64,000 bases of DNA from JAYEIA01 sp964472505 (GCA_964472505.1 CAYYQW010000001.1:124001-188000), one strand, 5' to 3'. Counted from the stretch's first letter, positions 8,504-18,390 are shown. Notes: generated by a model from the sequence alone, not told the origin. Numbers and translations are program-made.

Positions 8504-10144
8504 ATGAAAGCATCAGATATATTTGTAAAAGCACTTGAAAACGAAGGTGTTGAATACATTTTTGGGGTTCCCGGGGAAGAAAATATTGACCTGCTGGAAT
8601 CCATACGGAAATCAAACATCAAATTAATAGTAACACGCCACGAGCAAGGCGCAGGATTTATGGCAGCCACCTACGGACGCCTCACCGGTAAAGCCGGCGT
8701 GGTATTATCAACACTTGGCCCGGGCGCAACCAATTTAGTAACACCGGCAGCTTATGCACAGCTCGGCGCCATGCCCATGGTAATGCTCACCGGTCAAAAA
8801 CCCATTACGAAAAGTAAACAAGCTCGATTCCAAATTATCGACGTAGTGGATATGATGCGGCCCATAACAAAGTTTACCAAACAAATTGTGAATGCCGCCA
8901 ATATTTCATCCACCGTGCGCGAAGCCTTCCGCTTAGCTCAACAAGAAAGGCCGGGCGCAACACACATCGAACTGCCTGAAGACATAGCGGCAAGCCATTC
9001 GGATGAAAGAATCTTTCTGCGCACAAAAGCACGAAGGCCGAAAGCAGATAAAATAGCCTTAGAAACAGCTGCGGATATTATTCAAAAAGCTAAAATGCCT
9101 CTGATACTAATCGGGGCTGATGCCAACAGAAGCAGAACAGGTAAAGCTCTAACCGAATTTATTGACAAAACCGGTATTCCGTTTTTTGATACCCAAATGG
9201 GAAAAGGTATTGTGGATGAGTGTCATCCCCTGTTTCTCGGGACGGCGGCGCTTTCCGACCATGACTATCTGCATTGCGCCATTGAGCGTGCCGACTTAAT
9301 TATAAACATCGGGCATGATGTGATTGAGAAACCGCCTTTCTTCATGTCTGACCAAAATCAAAAACAGGTCATTCATGTAAATTTTTACCCGGCTCAAATT
9401 GACAGCGTATATTTTCCTCAAACTGAAGTAGTCGGCGATATAGCAGCAGCCACGGAAGAGCTGTCGGAATTGGTAAATCCGCAGGTAAGTTGGGATTTTG
9501 AATATTACAAAAAATTGAAAAAAGAAATTGACAGTCATTTGCTCGAAGAAACGGATAATGACAAAGTTCCCGTTCTGCCGCAGCACATAGTTTTTACCGT
9601 TCGCGGCACAATGCCCGAAGACAGTATTGTGGCATTAGATAACGGCATGTATAAAATCTGGTTTGCGCGAAATTACCATTGCCGACATCCCAACACCATG
9701 TTGTTAGATAATGCACTGGCAAGTATGGGTGCAGGCCTTCCTTCCGCTATGGCTGCAAAAATGGTGCATCCCGAAAAAGAAGTAATGGCAGTAGTCGGCG
9801 ACGGAGGTTTTATGATGAATTCCCAAGAAATGGAAACAGCCGTTCGGCTCAATTTAGATTTAACCGTTCTGATTATAAACGACAGCGGCTACGGCATGAT
9901 TAAATGGAAACAGGCTGAAATGAATTTTGATAATTTTGGTCTGGAATTCAAAAATCCTGATTTTGTAAAATATGCAGAAAGCTACGGTGCAAAAGCTTTT
10001 AGAGTAAAAAAACCCGGAGATTTGGAAAAATACATCAAAGAAAGTTTTAAAACAAAAGGTGTAAAACTCATTGATGTACCGGTTGATTACTCGGAAAATG
10101 TAAAACTCACCAAAGAATTAGAAGCTAAAACATGCATACTATAG
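8504..10144 (+). CDS. Thiamine-diphosphate enzyme, acetolactate synthase-like (catabolic type)
   Basis: The 546-residue protein has the three-domain architecture of the IlvB/AlsS family. The catalytic Glu lies in VTRHEQGAGFMA (~residue 47). The ThDP/Mg site is GDGGFMMNSQEMETA...NDSGYGMIKWKQ near residues 430-465. It would condense two pyruvates to 2-acetolactate or act on a related 2-oxo acid. No regulatory subunit (ilvN) or other branched-chain gene is adjacent. The segment QLGAMPMVMLTGQKPI resembles catabolic AlsS more than anabolic IlvB. It is followed by an aldehyde dehydrogenase 44 bp downstream, suggesting a shared fermentative or aldehyde-linked role; this is inference. Confidence 0.85.
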   Translation: MKASDIFVKALENEGVEYIFGVPGEENIDLLESIRKSNIKLIVTRHEQGAGFMAATYGRLTGKAGVVLSTLGPGATNLVTPAAYAQLGAMPMVMLTGQKPITKSKQARFQIIDVVDMMRPITKFTKQIVNAANISSTVREAFRLAQQERPGATHIELPEDIAASHSDERIFLRTKARRPKADKIALETAADIIQKAKMPLILIGADANRSRTGKALTEFIDKTGIPFFDTQMGKGIVDECHPLFLGTAALSDHDYLHCAIERADLIINIGHDVIEKPPFFMSDQNQKQVIHVNFYPAQIDSVYFPQTEVVGDIAAATEELSELVNPQVSWDFEYYKKLKKEIDSHLLEETDNDKVPVLPQHIVFTVRGTMPEDSIVALDNGMYKIWFARNYHCRHPNTMLLDNALASMGAGLPSAMAAKMVHPEKEVMAVVGDGGFMMNSQEMETAVRLNLDLTVLIINDSGYGMIKWKQAEMNFDNFGLEFKNPDFVKYAESYGAKAFRVKKPGDLEKYIKESFKTKGVKLIDVPVDYSENVKLTKELEAKTCIL

Positions 10145-10188
10145 AATACACGAACTATTTCACAATTTAAAAACTTATACTTTATATT

Positions 10189-11589
10189 ATGGAAAAAATA
10201 AAAGTTACATCACCTTACGACGGACACTTAATTGAAGAAATACCGCTTTCGAGCTACGAAGAAGGTGAAGCCATGTTGGAAAAAGCTTATCGGCTTTTTA
10301 AAGATACATCCAAAGAAATTCCTAAGTACCGACGGATAGAAATACTTGAAAAAGCAGCCCAATTGATGAGTGAACGTGTGGAAGAACTCACCAAAACAGC
10401 AGCCGAAGAGGGCGGAAAACCCTACAAAGACTCAAAAGTAGAAGTACTGCGTGCCATCAACGGCGTTAAACTGGCAGCCGAGCACATCGGTCAAATGAAA
10501 GGCGAAGAAATTCCCATGGGGCTTACGAAAGCTTCGGAAGGAAGAATGGGCTTCACATTTCGAGAACCGATCGGGCCGGTATTCTCCATCAGTGCATTTA
10601 ACCACCCACTGAATTTAACCATTCATCAAACCGTTCCCGCCATAGCCGCCGGATGCCCGGTTATTATCAAACCCGCAACAAGCACACCGCTTTCGGCTAT
10701 CAAATTTATTAACATACTTTATGAAGCCGGCTTACCCAAAGAATGGGCTAAATATATTGTTTGCAAAAGTGATATAGCCGAAAAATTAGTAACCGACCCG
10801 CGCGTAAGTTTTATGTCATTTATCGGTTCGGCAAAAATCGGTTGGTACCTGCAATCAAAATTATCAAGCGGAACTCGTTATGCCTTGGAGCACGGCGGAG
10901 TAGCTCCGGTAATTATTGAACCGGATGCAGATTTTGATGATGCCCTGCCGCTAATTGCCAAAGGCGGATTCTATCACGCCGGACAAGTCTGCGTTTCGGT
11001 ACAACGCGTATATGTGCACGAAAGCCGCAGCCGTGAATTTGCGGAAAGGCTCGCCGGCAAAGCCTCTGCACTCAAAACCGGCGACCCCTTAGACCCCGAA
11101 ACCGATGCCGGCCCCTTAATCAGCCCCTACGAAACCGATCGTGTGGAAGAATGGCTTAAAGAAGCTAAAGATGCCGGAGCGGAAATACTCACCGGCGGCA
11201 AACGCATCAACGATTTCAGTTTTGAACCAACCGTAATTTTTAATCCGCCGGAAGATATAAAAGTTAGTACCGAAGAAGTTTTCGGGCCGGTTGTTTGTAT
11301 CTATTCATATAAAAACATTGATGAAGCCATAAAACGCTCCAACCAACTGCCTTTTGCATTTCAATCCGCTGTATTCACGAAAAATATTGATACGGCACTT
11401 AAATGTGTAAAGGATATGAATGCGTCGTCCGTAATGGTAAATGACCATACGGCTTTCAGAGTAGATTGGATGCCCTTTGGCGGAAGAGATGATTCCGGTT
11501 ACGGAATGGGCGGCATACCCGACTCTATGCACGATATGACACGTGTTAAACTCATGGTATTCAGAAGCCCCTCATTACTTAATGAGTAA
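10189..11589 (+). CDS. NAD(P)-dependent aldehyde dehydrogenase
   Basis: The 466-residue protein fits the aldehyde dehydrogenase superfamily. It has the cofactor region FSISAFNHPLNL, the general-base Glu in ALEHGGVAP (~residue 237), the nucleophilic Cys in HAGQVCVSVQR (~residue 268), and the EEVFGPVV motif near residue 363. The EHGG and AGQVC patterns resemble lactaldehyde/glycolaldehyde-type members rather than classical betaine dehydrogenases. It oxidises an aldehyde to an acid in the cytosol; the substrate cannot be read from sequence. It is probably co-transcribed with the ThDP enzyme upstream, and a strong hairpin terminator at 11613 closes the unit. Confidence 0.88.
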   Translation: MEKIKVTSPYDGHLIEEIPLSSYEEGEAMLEKAYRLFKDTSKEIPKYRRIEILEKAAQLMSERVEELTKTAAEEGGKPYKDSKVEVLRAINGVKLAAEHIGQMKGEEIPMGLTKASEGRMGFTFREPIGPVFSISAFNHPLNLTIHQTVPAIAAGCPVIIKPATSTPLSAIKFINILYEAGLPKEWAKYIVCKSDIAEKLVTDPRVSFMSFIGSAKIGWYLQSKLSSGTRYALEHGGVAPVIIEPDADFDDALPLIAKGGFYHAGQVCVSVQRVYVHESRSREFAERLAGKASALKTGDPLDPETDAGPLISPYETDRVEEWLKEAKDAGAEILTGGKRINDFSFEPTVIFNPPEDIKVSTEEVFGPVVCIYSYKNIDEAIKRSNQLPFAFQSAVFTKNIDTALKCVKDMNASSVMVNDHTAFRVDWMPFGGRDDSGYGMGGIPDSMHDMTRVKLMVFRSPSLLNE

Positions 11590-11612
11590 TCATTCAATAC
11601 AACCATAAGCCA

Positions 11613-11646
11613 TAAAAGCTGCTCCCCGAAGCAGCTTTTATTTTTT
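11613..11646 (+). terminator. Rho-independent terminator
   Basis: A perfect 10-bp stem TAAAAGCTGC / GCAGCTTTTA with an 8-nt loop is followed by TTTTTT. It lies 23 bp after the aldehyde dehydrogenase stop. Confidence 0.9.
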
Positions 11647-11710
11647 ATCGGCAATGAAGCGTTTTTTAGTGATTATTGTTATTTTTGTAGATATTAACAA
11701 AACCAAGACA

Positions 11711-12580
11711 ATGATAAAATCAATGACCGGCTTCGGGAAATCAGAATGTAAATTGCCCGACAAATCAATTACAATTGAAATTAAAACGCTTAACAGCAAG
11801 AATTTAAACATTGCCGTAAAACTTCCGGATTTATATGCCGATAAAGAGTTTGAAATACGTAAAATGCTTAGCGACCAACTCGAACGCGGCAAAATCAATC
11901 TGTTTATTCATACCGTATCGGAATCCGAAACAACGGCCAAAATTAATCGAAAAGTTATTGAATCGTATTACCGACAACTAAAAAATATTACACTTGACTT
12001 AGGTCACGAACCTAAAGACGAGCTTTTATTCCAAAGCATTCTGCGATTGCCCGATGCGCTTAAAACAGAAGAAAACATACTTTCGGATGAAGAATGGAAA
12101 ACAGTAAAAGCAAGCATCTTTGAAGCCATTGAAAACACGGATAATTACAGAAAAGAAGAAGGCGCCTCAATAGCAGAGGACTTAGAAGAAAAAATCACTG
12201 CCACTGAAAAAGCTGTTGATGCGATTGAAAACTATGAAGATGAACGAATTGAAACTGTAAAAGAACGGCTGAATAAAAAACTCAGCGAAGTAGAACTTCC
12301 CGAAAACTCTACTGAACGCTTCGAACAAGAAATCGTATATTTTCTGGAGAAATTCGATATAAACGAAGAAAAACAAAGGTTGCGACAACATTGTAAATAC
12401 TTTAAAGAAACCATGCAAACAGAAAGCCCGGGGAAGAAACTTAATTTTATATCTCAGGAAATTGGCAGAGAGATTAATACTACCGGCTCTAAAGCCAACC
12501 ACCACGAAATTCAAAAAATTGTAGTGGAAATGAAAGATAATTTAGAACAAATAAAAGAACAACTGTTAAACACATTATAA
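11711..12580 (+). CDS. yicC: YicC/YloC family endoribonuclease
   Basis: Start chosen at MIKSMTGFGKSE, the conserved N-terminus of the family (289 residues). The C-terminal half has the diagnostic acidic pattern RFEQEIVYFLEKFDINEEK...LRQHCKYF and the ending TTGSKANHHEIQKIVVEMKDNLEQIKEQ. YicC proteins are cytoplasmic endoribonucleases implicated in small-RNA and stationary-phase RNA turnover. The gene is usually followed by gmk in bacteria; here it is followed, two bases after its stop, by a GWxTD lipoprotein gene, implying co-transcription. Confidence 0.92.
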   Translation: MIKSMTGFGKSECKLPDKSITIEIKTLNSKNLNIAVKLPDLYADKEFEIRKMLSDQLERGKINLFIHTVSESETTAKINRKVIESYYRQLKNITLDLGHEPKDELLFQSILRLPDALKTEENILSDEEWKTVKASIFEAIENTDNYRKEEGASIAEDLEEKITATEKAVDAIENYEDERIETVKERLNKKLSEVELPENSTERFEQEIVYFLEKFDINEEKQRLRQHCKYFKETMQTESPGKKLNFISQEIGREINTTGSKANHHEIQKIVVEMKDNLEQIKEQLLNTL

Positions 12581-12582
12581 TA

Positions 12583-13842
12583 ATGCGTTTGAAAATACTG
12601 ATAAGCATTGGAATTTTAAGTTTGATGATTGCCTGCGTAACCGTCCAACCAAGCAATCAGCCGACCGACTACTCATACCATTACAATCCCACCGAAGGAA
12701 AAATGAGTCCTGAGTTTCTGATAGTAAGCCAATCAGAAAGTAAAGTGCGCCTGTACATTAAACTAAAAACCCGAGAATTGCGATTCAGCAAAGCAAACCC
12801 TGATGTGCAACTGCGTGCCGAACCGGAAATTATGTATCTTACGGTTCCTTCATTTAAAGACCGAACCGTAATTGATTCCTCCAAAAGTGAGTTAAAAATC
12901 CGCTATAATAAATATCAAACGGAATTGGTTACCTTTTTTGATGTGCATACCGATTATCTTCAAGATTTTATTATTTATATAAAAATAAAAGATAAATACA
13001 GCGGAAACGAAACCAGACATTTCGTAAGGGGCATCAATAAAAAACAAGACAATCGCTGCCGCTATCTGCTAAAACAGGTCAACGGCAAACCCATTTTCAA
13101 TTCGTATGTTAATGCCAATGATACACTCATAATTTCTAAACCCGCCGACGATGCTTCCGGAAAAATATTTGTAAAATATTACTCTGAAGTTTTTCCGCCG
13201 GCCTATGCACCTTTTGATACCGATAAGCCGAACCGGCAATCACTTACCCCCGATGCCGAATATGCTTTATCGGTTAATAATTGGCAAACACGATTCGTAA
13301 CCCGAAAAAAAGGCCTTTATCATTTCCAAAGCGACACAACACAAGACGGAGGTATTTTGCTATATGCCGGCCGAAAAGATTTTCCGGATTTTACCACGCC
13401 CGAACAACTCATTGAACCGCTTCTTTATATTACTCAATCCTCAGAATATGAATCACTGACAGAAGCCAAAAATAAAAAACTGGAGATTGATAAGTTTTGG
13501 ATAAAGGCTGCACAAAATAAAGAAAAAGCCCGACAACTTATTCGAGTTTGGTATAACCGTGCAAAATATGCCAATATCTATTTCACATCCTACAAAGAAG
13601 GCTGGAAAACCGACCGCGGTATGGTATATATGCTCTTTGGGCCTCCGGATATTTTAAATTATAATGACTTGGGTGAAAAATGGATTTATCGCCGCGATTC
13701 AGATAAAGGTCAAGAATTTCAATTTGTCAGCGAAAACTCAGATATTTCGGCAAGGGATTTCAGCCTTAAACGTAACTTAAAATACACCAATAATTGGTAC
13801 AGAGCCGTTGACAGCTGGCGTCAAGGCCAAATATATGAGTAA
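12583..13842 (+). CDS. GWxTD domain-containing lipoprotein
   Basis: The 419-residue protein starts with a lipoprotein signal peptide (ILSLMIAC, lipid-modified Cys ~18). Residues ~300-415 carry the GWxTD domain, named from the motif seen here as KEGWKTDRGMVYMLFGPPD, followed by EKWIYRRDS. The domain is typical of Bacteroidota and Acidobacteria envelope proteins; its biochemical role is unknown. The first 300 residues are beta-rich and probably periplasmic. It starts immediately behind yicC, so the two are likely one operon, and its end overlaps a possible upstream start of the next gene. Confidence 0.88.
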   Translation: MRLKILISIGILSLMIACVTVQPSNQPTDYSYHYNPTEGKMSPEFLIVSQSESKVRLYIKLKTRELRFSKANPDVQLRAEPEIMYLTVPSFKDRTVIDSSKSELKIRYNKYQTELVTFFDVHTDYLQDFIIYIKIKDKYSGNETRHFVRGINKKQDNRCRYLLKQVNGKPIFNSYVNANDTLIISKPADDASGKIFVKYYSEVFPPAYAPFDTDKPNRQSLTPDAEYALSVNNWQTRFVTRKKGLYHFQSDTTQDGGILLYAGRKDFPDFTTPEQLIEPLLYITQSSEYESLTEAKNKKLEIDKFWIKAAQNKEKARQLIRVWYNRAKYANIYFTSYKEGWKTDRGMVYMLFGPPDILNYNDLGEKWIYRRDSDKGQEFQFVSENSDISARDFSLKRNLKYTNNWYRAVDSWRQGQIYE

Positions 13843-13858
13843 TGCAAACGCTTTCTCC

Positions 13859-14593
13859 ATGAAGAAAATAATCTTCATAACACTTTTACCCTCTATGCTC
13901 CTATCAGCAGCATGCAATAACGACTTGGATTGTTTTTCAAACAAATCGGACGAAAAAAATCTAAGCTTTAATACGGAAGACTATATTAACTTTCACTTTT
14001 CGGATGTTTTTAAAGTTCAAGTTTTTCAGGATTCAGCAAAAAAAATAACGATTGAAGGTCCCGAATACTTAGTTTCAAAAGTAGATTTAAAAAGAAATCA
14101 ATCGAATATGGAACTCAGCATAAAAGACCCTTGTAATTTCCTAAAAGACCAAAAACAAATGCTGACAGTAAGCCTTTTTGTTCCCGAAATTGATACGCTA
14201 AAATTCAACACCCTAAGCTACTTAAGCATTCCGGATACTTTTACAAGTAACTTGCTGGTTCTGCATTATTGGGGAAAAACAGGCAGTTGCGAAACGCTGA
14301 CAAACACAGATAAACTTTTTTTATACTCAGCCTGTCTCACAGGAGATTTTAACTTCAAGGGCAAAACGCGCCGATTTACCGCTGAACTGCGAAAAGCCTC
14401 ATCTTTTGATGCCGAAAATCTGGACACTCGCTTTGGTGTAGTATATCATTATTCTCGTAACGATTGCCGCTTAAATGCCTCAGAACGCTTATTGATAAGA
14501 ATTCATAATACCGGAAATGTTTACATCGACTCCCTGCCGTCTAATACGGATATTCAGAGCTTTGCTGAAGGACAAGTGATTACGAAAGACTAA
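13859..14593 (+). CDS. Head-GIN/DUF2807-like lipoprotein
   Basis: Start chosen at MKKIIFITLL because it opens a lipoprotein signal (LLSAAC, Cys ~18); an ATG at 13835 overlapping the upstream gene is an alternative. The 244-residue protein resembles DUF2807 (putative auto-transporter adhesin, head-GIN) in the pattern DVFKVQVFQDSAKKITIEGPEYLVSKVDLK and in its parallel-beta organisation. The Gly-Ser-Gly-Asp repeats of typical members are largely missing. It is likely a cell-surface or periplasmic lipoprotein of unknown function. A second, canonical member is at 35884-36666. Confidence 0.65.
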   Translation: MKKIIFITLLPSMLLSAACNNDLDCFSNKSDEKNLSFNTEDYINFHFSDVFKVQVFQDSAKKITIEGPEYLVSKVDLKRNQSNMELSIKDPCNFLKDQKQMLTVSLFVPEIDTLKFNTLSYLSIPDTFTSNLLVLHYWGKTGSCETLTNTDKLFLYSACLTGDFNFKGKTRRFTAELRKASSFDAENLDTRFGVVYHYSRNDCRLNASERLLIRIHNTGNVYIDSLPSNTDIQSFAEGQVITKD

Positions 14594-14722
14594 TAATTCC
14601 TATTTAGTATTTGGCAGAAAACTTCAAATTCAATTCACTGCGCAGGTCAGATGTTTTCACCTGACGCAAACAAGCGGCTTTAAAACTCCGGACGGTGAAA
14701 ACACCACACGAGTTGCCAAACA

Positions 14723-15838
14723 CTATTTACTCCTGAAAAAATAATACCCAACACCGAACTCTAAAAAATCTGCTTTTGCATAATAGGTTTTCAAACCCAA
14801 AGAAGCAATATAAGTCCGCGCAAAGATATAACGCAAACCAATGCGCGAATAGATATTCTGCCCCTCTGCCGGGCGATTTTTTACATAATGCCCAAAATGA
14901 AAAAAGCCTGACAAATCACCCATATAAAAGTAATAGCCCAGATGCATACCGGCATACCAATCATTCAGCTTTGTTGAGCCCTCAAAATCCGGGCTGTCAA
15001 AAAAATGCCGAAGGGCATCATCGTAAAATAAATCGGCTCCGAATGAAAAACTGCTGCCGTAAGTTATTCGGTATTCATACTCCGCTTGCAGGCTGCCTGC
15101 AAAATATAGGTTTTCATCTTCAAACCGATACTGATGAAGGCCTCCCGAAGCAATCATCAAGAAATTATGCTCGGGTATAAAATTTGGAAATACCGGCTTT
15201 TCAATAACCGGAGAGCTGTAATTATATGTCAAAGCTCCGGAGAGCGCCAATTGATTTAAGCCTGCATTGGGCATGGCAAAAGAAGCATTGGAAAAATGTA
15301 TCAGCGAAAGACCGCCTGCGAATGAAAGCTGCCTGCTTATCTGAGTATTCAAAACAAAACCGGCTTGAATCAATGCATTCATGTGTGATCCGATGCCTAC
15401 ATTGTATCGATTATGCACCATATCATACTTTTTACTCAGATATACCAAACCCGGAGAAAGCCGAAAACTAAATGAAAAAGGCTTATATTTCACAATTCTG
15501 AATTCAGACAAAGCGTGCATACCCAAGGCATAACCCAGAATATCTTTGTGCTGCAAATCCGAATAAAAAAGTCCAAATCCTATATGCGGATATTTCTTGG
15601 AAGCATGCCAAGGCTTATTACCCGAAAGTTGCCACTTGGCATTCAGCTCAAGCGTGGGTATGCGATTACCCATAAACTGTTTGAAAGACTTGTAATGCGG
15701 CATTATAGCACCACGCTGATACTTAAACTCATAGCTAAACTCCGACAAATTTTGAGCCGGCAGATTTGCAGTCCATAAAATGCCCGCGGATATCAAATAA
15801 AGCACAGGCATTTTCAAGAATCTGCGAAGGCTCATCAT
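14723..15838 (-). CDS. PagL-like acyloxyacyl hydrolase (lipid A 3-O-deacylase family)
   Basis: The 371-residue protein has a signal peptide (ending LPAQ near residue 29) and alternating beta strands of an outer-membrane barrel. The PagL catalytic signature is visible as LIHFSNAS followed by PNAGLN (His/Ser/Asn region ~residues 185-200). PagL removes the 3-O-linked acyl chain from lipid A in the outer membrane. The C-terminal half has further barrel strands, making this longer than proteobacterial PagL but like other Bacteroidota members. It is the only gene between the head-GIN lipoprotein and pepD; it converges on the former and shares the minus strand with pepD. Confidence 0.8.
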   Translation of the reverse strand: MMSLRRFLKMPVLYLISAGILWTANLPAQNLSEFSYEFKYQRGAIMPHYKSFKQFMGNRIPTLELNAKWQLSGNKPWHASKKYPHIGFGLFYSDLQHKDILGYALGMHALSEFRIVKYKPFSFSFRLSPGLVYLSKKYDMVHNRYNVGIGSHMNALIQAGFVLNTQISRQLSFAGGLSLIHFSNASFAMPNAGLNQLALSGALTYNYSSPVIEKPVFPNFIPEHNFLMIASGGLHQYRFEDENLYFAGSLQAEYEYRITYGSSFSFGADLFYDDALRHFFDSPDFEGSTKLNDWYAGMHLGYYFYMGDLSGFFHFGHYVKNRPAEGQNIYSRIGLRYIFARTYIASLGLKTYYAKADFLEFGVGYYFFRSK

Positions 15839-15884
15839 TGTCTGACTTTAATTTTTGCAAGGACTTTTCGAACTGCCAAAACAA

Positions 15885-17342
15885 TTATTTCTTGGGAATA
15901 TTTTTCAGTACATCCAACAGCAAGTCCCAAAATTTTTGTGTGGTCTCAATACTGATTCGTTCATCGGGCGAATGGGCACCTTTGATGGTCGGGCCGAAAG
16001 AAATCATATCGGTTCCGGGGTATTTTTCCAGAAACAAACCACACTCCAAACCCGCATGTATGGCTTTAACCTCAGGCTGTAGCTCAAAAAGTTTTTTGTA
16101 TGATTTTTCGGTAACCAGCATTATTTCGGAATCCGGATTTGGCTGCCAGCCCGGATAACCGCTTCCGTGCTTTACTTCGGCTCCGGCCAAACGAAAAGCA
16201 GCGCCTACCGTATAAGCCATATCGTATTTAGCAGAATCTACCGAACTTCTTTGGCTGGTTTCCACTTGTATTCTGTTGCCTTCCAAGAACTTAACCGAAG
16301 CTAAATTGGTAGAAGTTTCCACCATATCTTCCAAGCTGGCGCTGAAAGCATAAACTCCGTGCCAACAGGCGTAGATGGAATTAAGCAGACGGTGCTGCGT
16401 ATCTTCATCGATAACAAAGTCCGGCATTTCAGCTTTCTCTGCCTCTATAGCCAAGTTCTTTTCGGTTTGAGCATATTCCTTTTTAATATCAGAAGATATA
16501 TCTGCTAAATAATCATTAAAATCCAACAGGTTTTTCTCGGGAATTACAATGCTTGCAAAGCCCTCACGCGCAATTGCATTACGCAAATTACCCGCTTTTA
16601 TATTGTGAATGCGCAAATCAAATTTTGCGCTTGCATTCCATAAAATCCGATTAAGAATTTTTACGGCATTTCCCAATCCTTTATCAATCTCATCTCCGGA
16701 ATGTCCTCCCTTGAGGCCGGTTACGGAAATTTTCCGTGCAAGCGAATTATCCGGAACACCCTTTCTTTTATAATCAAAAAAGGCTGAAGTATCAATACCT
16801 CCGGCACAGCCAATGAAAAGCTCGCCTTCATCTTCCGAATCTAAATTAATCAATATTTTGCTTTTAAAAAAGCCCGGCTTTAGTCCAAAGGCTCCGGTCA
16901 TTCCGGTTTCTTCATCTGCCGTAATTAGAATCTCTATTGGTCCGTGAGGTATGTCGTCCGAATCCAAAATAGCCAATGAAGCGGCAATTCCTATTCCGTC
17001 ATCTGCACCAAGTGTTGTTCCGTCCGCTTTTACCCAGTCGCCTTCCACTTTGGTATCTATGGGGTCTTTATCAAAATCATGCACTACATCGGCATTTTTT
17101 TCACAGACCATATCGGAATGGCTTTGCAGAACTACTGATTTTCGGTCTTCCATACCTTTGGTTGCGGGTTTTCGTATTAATACGTTCCCTACTTCATCTC
17201 GTTCTGCTTCTAAATTTCGGGTTTTGGCAAAATCCAAAAGATAGGCAATTATTTTTTCTTCCCTTTTTGAAGGGCGCGGAATTTTCGTAATTGCGTTAAA
17301 ATATTTCCAAACTTTTTGTGGTTGTAATTCTGTAATATGCAT
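15885..17342 (-). CDS. pepD: Cytosol nonspecific (aminoacyl-histidine) dipeptidase, M20C
   Basis: The 485-residue protein has the family's usual length. Metal-binding and catalytic motifs are visible: SHSDMVCEK (His), LGADDGIG (Asp), TADEETGMTGA (catalytic Glu pair) and GLKGGHSGDEI in the lid domain. The C-terminal GPTIKGAHSPDERI carries the last His ligand. It hydrolyses a broad range of dipeptides in the cytoplasm. The N-terminus MHITELQPQKVWKYF is the canonical start. A -7 element lies 32 bp upstream, so it is probably transcribed alone. Confidence 0.95.
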   Translation of the reverse strand: MHITELQPQKVWKYFNAITKIPRPSKREEKIIAYLLDFAKTRNLEAERDEVGNVLIRKPATKGMEDRKSVVLQSHSDMVCEKNADVVHDFDKDPIDTKVEGDWVKADGTTLGADDGIGIAASLAILDSDDIPHGPIEILITADEETGMTGAFGLKPGFFKSKILINLDSEDEGELFIGCAGGIDTSAFFDYKRKGVPDNSLARKISVTGLKGGHSGDEIDKGLGNAVKILNRILWNASAKFDLRIHNIKAGNLRNAIAREGFASIVIPEKNLLDFNDYLADISSDIKKEYAQTEKNLAIEAEKAEMPDFVIDEDTQHRLLNSIYACWHGVYAFSASLEDMVETSTNLASVKFLEGNRIQVETSQRSSVDSAKYDMAYTVGAAFRLAGAEVKHGSGYPGWQPNPDSEIMLVTEKSYKKLFELQPEVKAIHAGLECGLFLEKYPGTDMISFGPTIKGAHSPDERISIETTQKFWDLLLDVLKNIPKK

Positions 17343-17373
17343 AATGTATGTATTTTTTATAAAGGATAATTAG

Positions 17374-17381
17374 CAAAGATA
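17374..17381 (-). promoter_or_regulatory. Bacteroidota-type -7 element for pepD
   Basis: Read on the minus strand the sequence is TATCTTTG, matching the TAnnTTTG consensus, about 32 bp before the pepD start. A TTG that may serve as the -33 element lies upstream. Confidence 0.55.
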
Positions 17382-17463
17382 TAAAAACAAGCCGAATAAA
17401 GATAATAAGGAAAAAATATTACTTATATCGGCGAAGGGCATTATGTTATTCTTGGAAAAATCA

Positions 17464-17811
17464 TCACTTTATATAGCTGCGAATAAGCTCATCAATACTT
17501 TCGGCCTTTACTTTTTTGTATCTTATCTTGGCTGCTTCCATATCGCTCTTCATGTATTTACCAATATGCTTCAGGAGAACTAAATCACAATCGCTCAGCA
17601 TGTCTATTATTTCTTTGTGCGAATGCGCATGATGTCCCTCGCCTTGGCCATGCTTTGGCTCATCGTGCCCGTGCTCAAGACTGTGTGTATTTTTTCGAAA
17701 TTCAACGGATACAACTTCATTATCGGATATTTGATATACGCCAAACCATTTGGACCTTCCGGTGCGCAAGGCAATGGTTTCTTTATCATTGGTCGGAATT
17801 GCTATCTTCAT
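17464..17811 (-). CDS. NifX/NifB-type iron-molybdenum cofactor domain protein, His-rich
   Basis: The 115-residue protein starts MKIAIPTNDKETIALRTGRSKWFGVYQI, typical of the dinitrogenase iron-molybdenum cofactor biosynthesis fold. An insertion rich in His, Glu and Asp (HSLEHGHDEPKHGQGEGHHAH) at residues ~43-65 may bind metal. The conserved CDLVLLKHIGKYM loop follows. No nif genes are present, so this is most likely a stand-alone metal- or Fe-S-handling protein, as is common in anaerobes. Its exact role is unknown. Confidence 0.8.
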   Translation of the reverse strand: MKIAIPTNDKETIALRTGRSKWFGVYQISDNEVVSVEFRKNTHSLEHGHDEPKHGQGEGHHAHSHKEIIDMLSDCDLVLLKHIGKYMKSDMEAAKIRYKKVKAESIDELIRSYIK

Positions 17812-17952
17812 TTGGTATGTCTTTTAATAATTTTCAGCTAAATTAATTCTTTTATCATTAATAATTATGTTCAACAACAGGTTTATCAACATATTCAATT
17901 CATAAAAAATTATGCATATTTGTATAACGGAAATTTAAAAATTTCAAGCAAA

Positions 17953-18390
17953 ATGCGAACAATCAAAATCGGCTTTTTAAAAGCGTCCAACATCCTTTTA
18001 TCTGCACTTATTACATTCTTAGGCTTTAGCTCAGCCTGCTCATTGAATCAAGTTGAATACGGAGCTCCGCATGCAGACTTTATAGTGAGCGGAAAAACCG
18101 AATCGGCAGTAACCGGGGAAGCTGTTAAAAACATACGCGTAGTTGCTGAGTGGGATACATCCTATACCGACGACAAAGGTTTGTATCTTAACGAATTAGA
18201 AACCGGCGGTGCGCGAGACGGTGAGTTGGTTTTAAAATTTGAGGATATTGACGGCGCAGAAAACGGTGCTTTTGAACCATTGGATACGCTTATTCAATAT
18301 AAAGCCTCAGATTTTGAAGACGGCGACGGTGATTGGTACGAAGGAGAAGCAAGAAAAATAATAAATGTTAAACTTCAAGCAAAAAAATGA
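17953..18390 (+). CDS. Putative lipoprotein of a radical SAM/lipoprotein system, paralog 1
   Basis: Start chosen at MRTIKIGFLKASN (145 residues). A lipoprotein signal peptide ends in SACS with lipid-modified Cys ~30. The mature N-terminus LNQVEYGAPHADF is conserved with the second paralog (18447). So is the acidic C-terminus: DIDG..NG.FEPLDTLIQYKASDFE then DGDWY.GEA. The middle (VVAEWDTSYTDDKGLYLNELE) differs more. Architecture, order and sequence resemble the family I recall as lipo_with_rSAM (TIGR04134), whose function is unknown. It is followed by a paralog and a radical SAM enzyme and is inferred to be a substrate or partner of that enzyme. A near -7 element (CATATTTG) lies about 40 bp upstream. 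Confidence 0.82.
   Translation: MRTIKIGFLKASNILLSALITFLGFSSACSLNQVEYGAPHADFIVSGKTESAVTGEAVKNIRVVAEWDTSYTDDKGLYLNELETGGARDGELVLKFEDIDGAENGAFEPLDTLIQYKASDFEDGDGDWYEGEARKIINVKLQAKK

Noticed and set aside
17464..17811. Nitrogenase cluster
   Set aside because: No other nif gene is present; the NifX-like domain is common in non-fixers.
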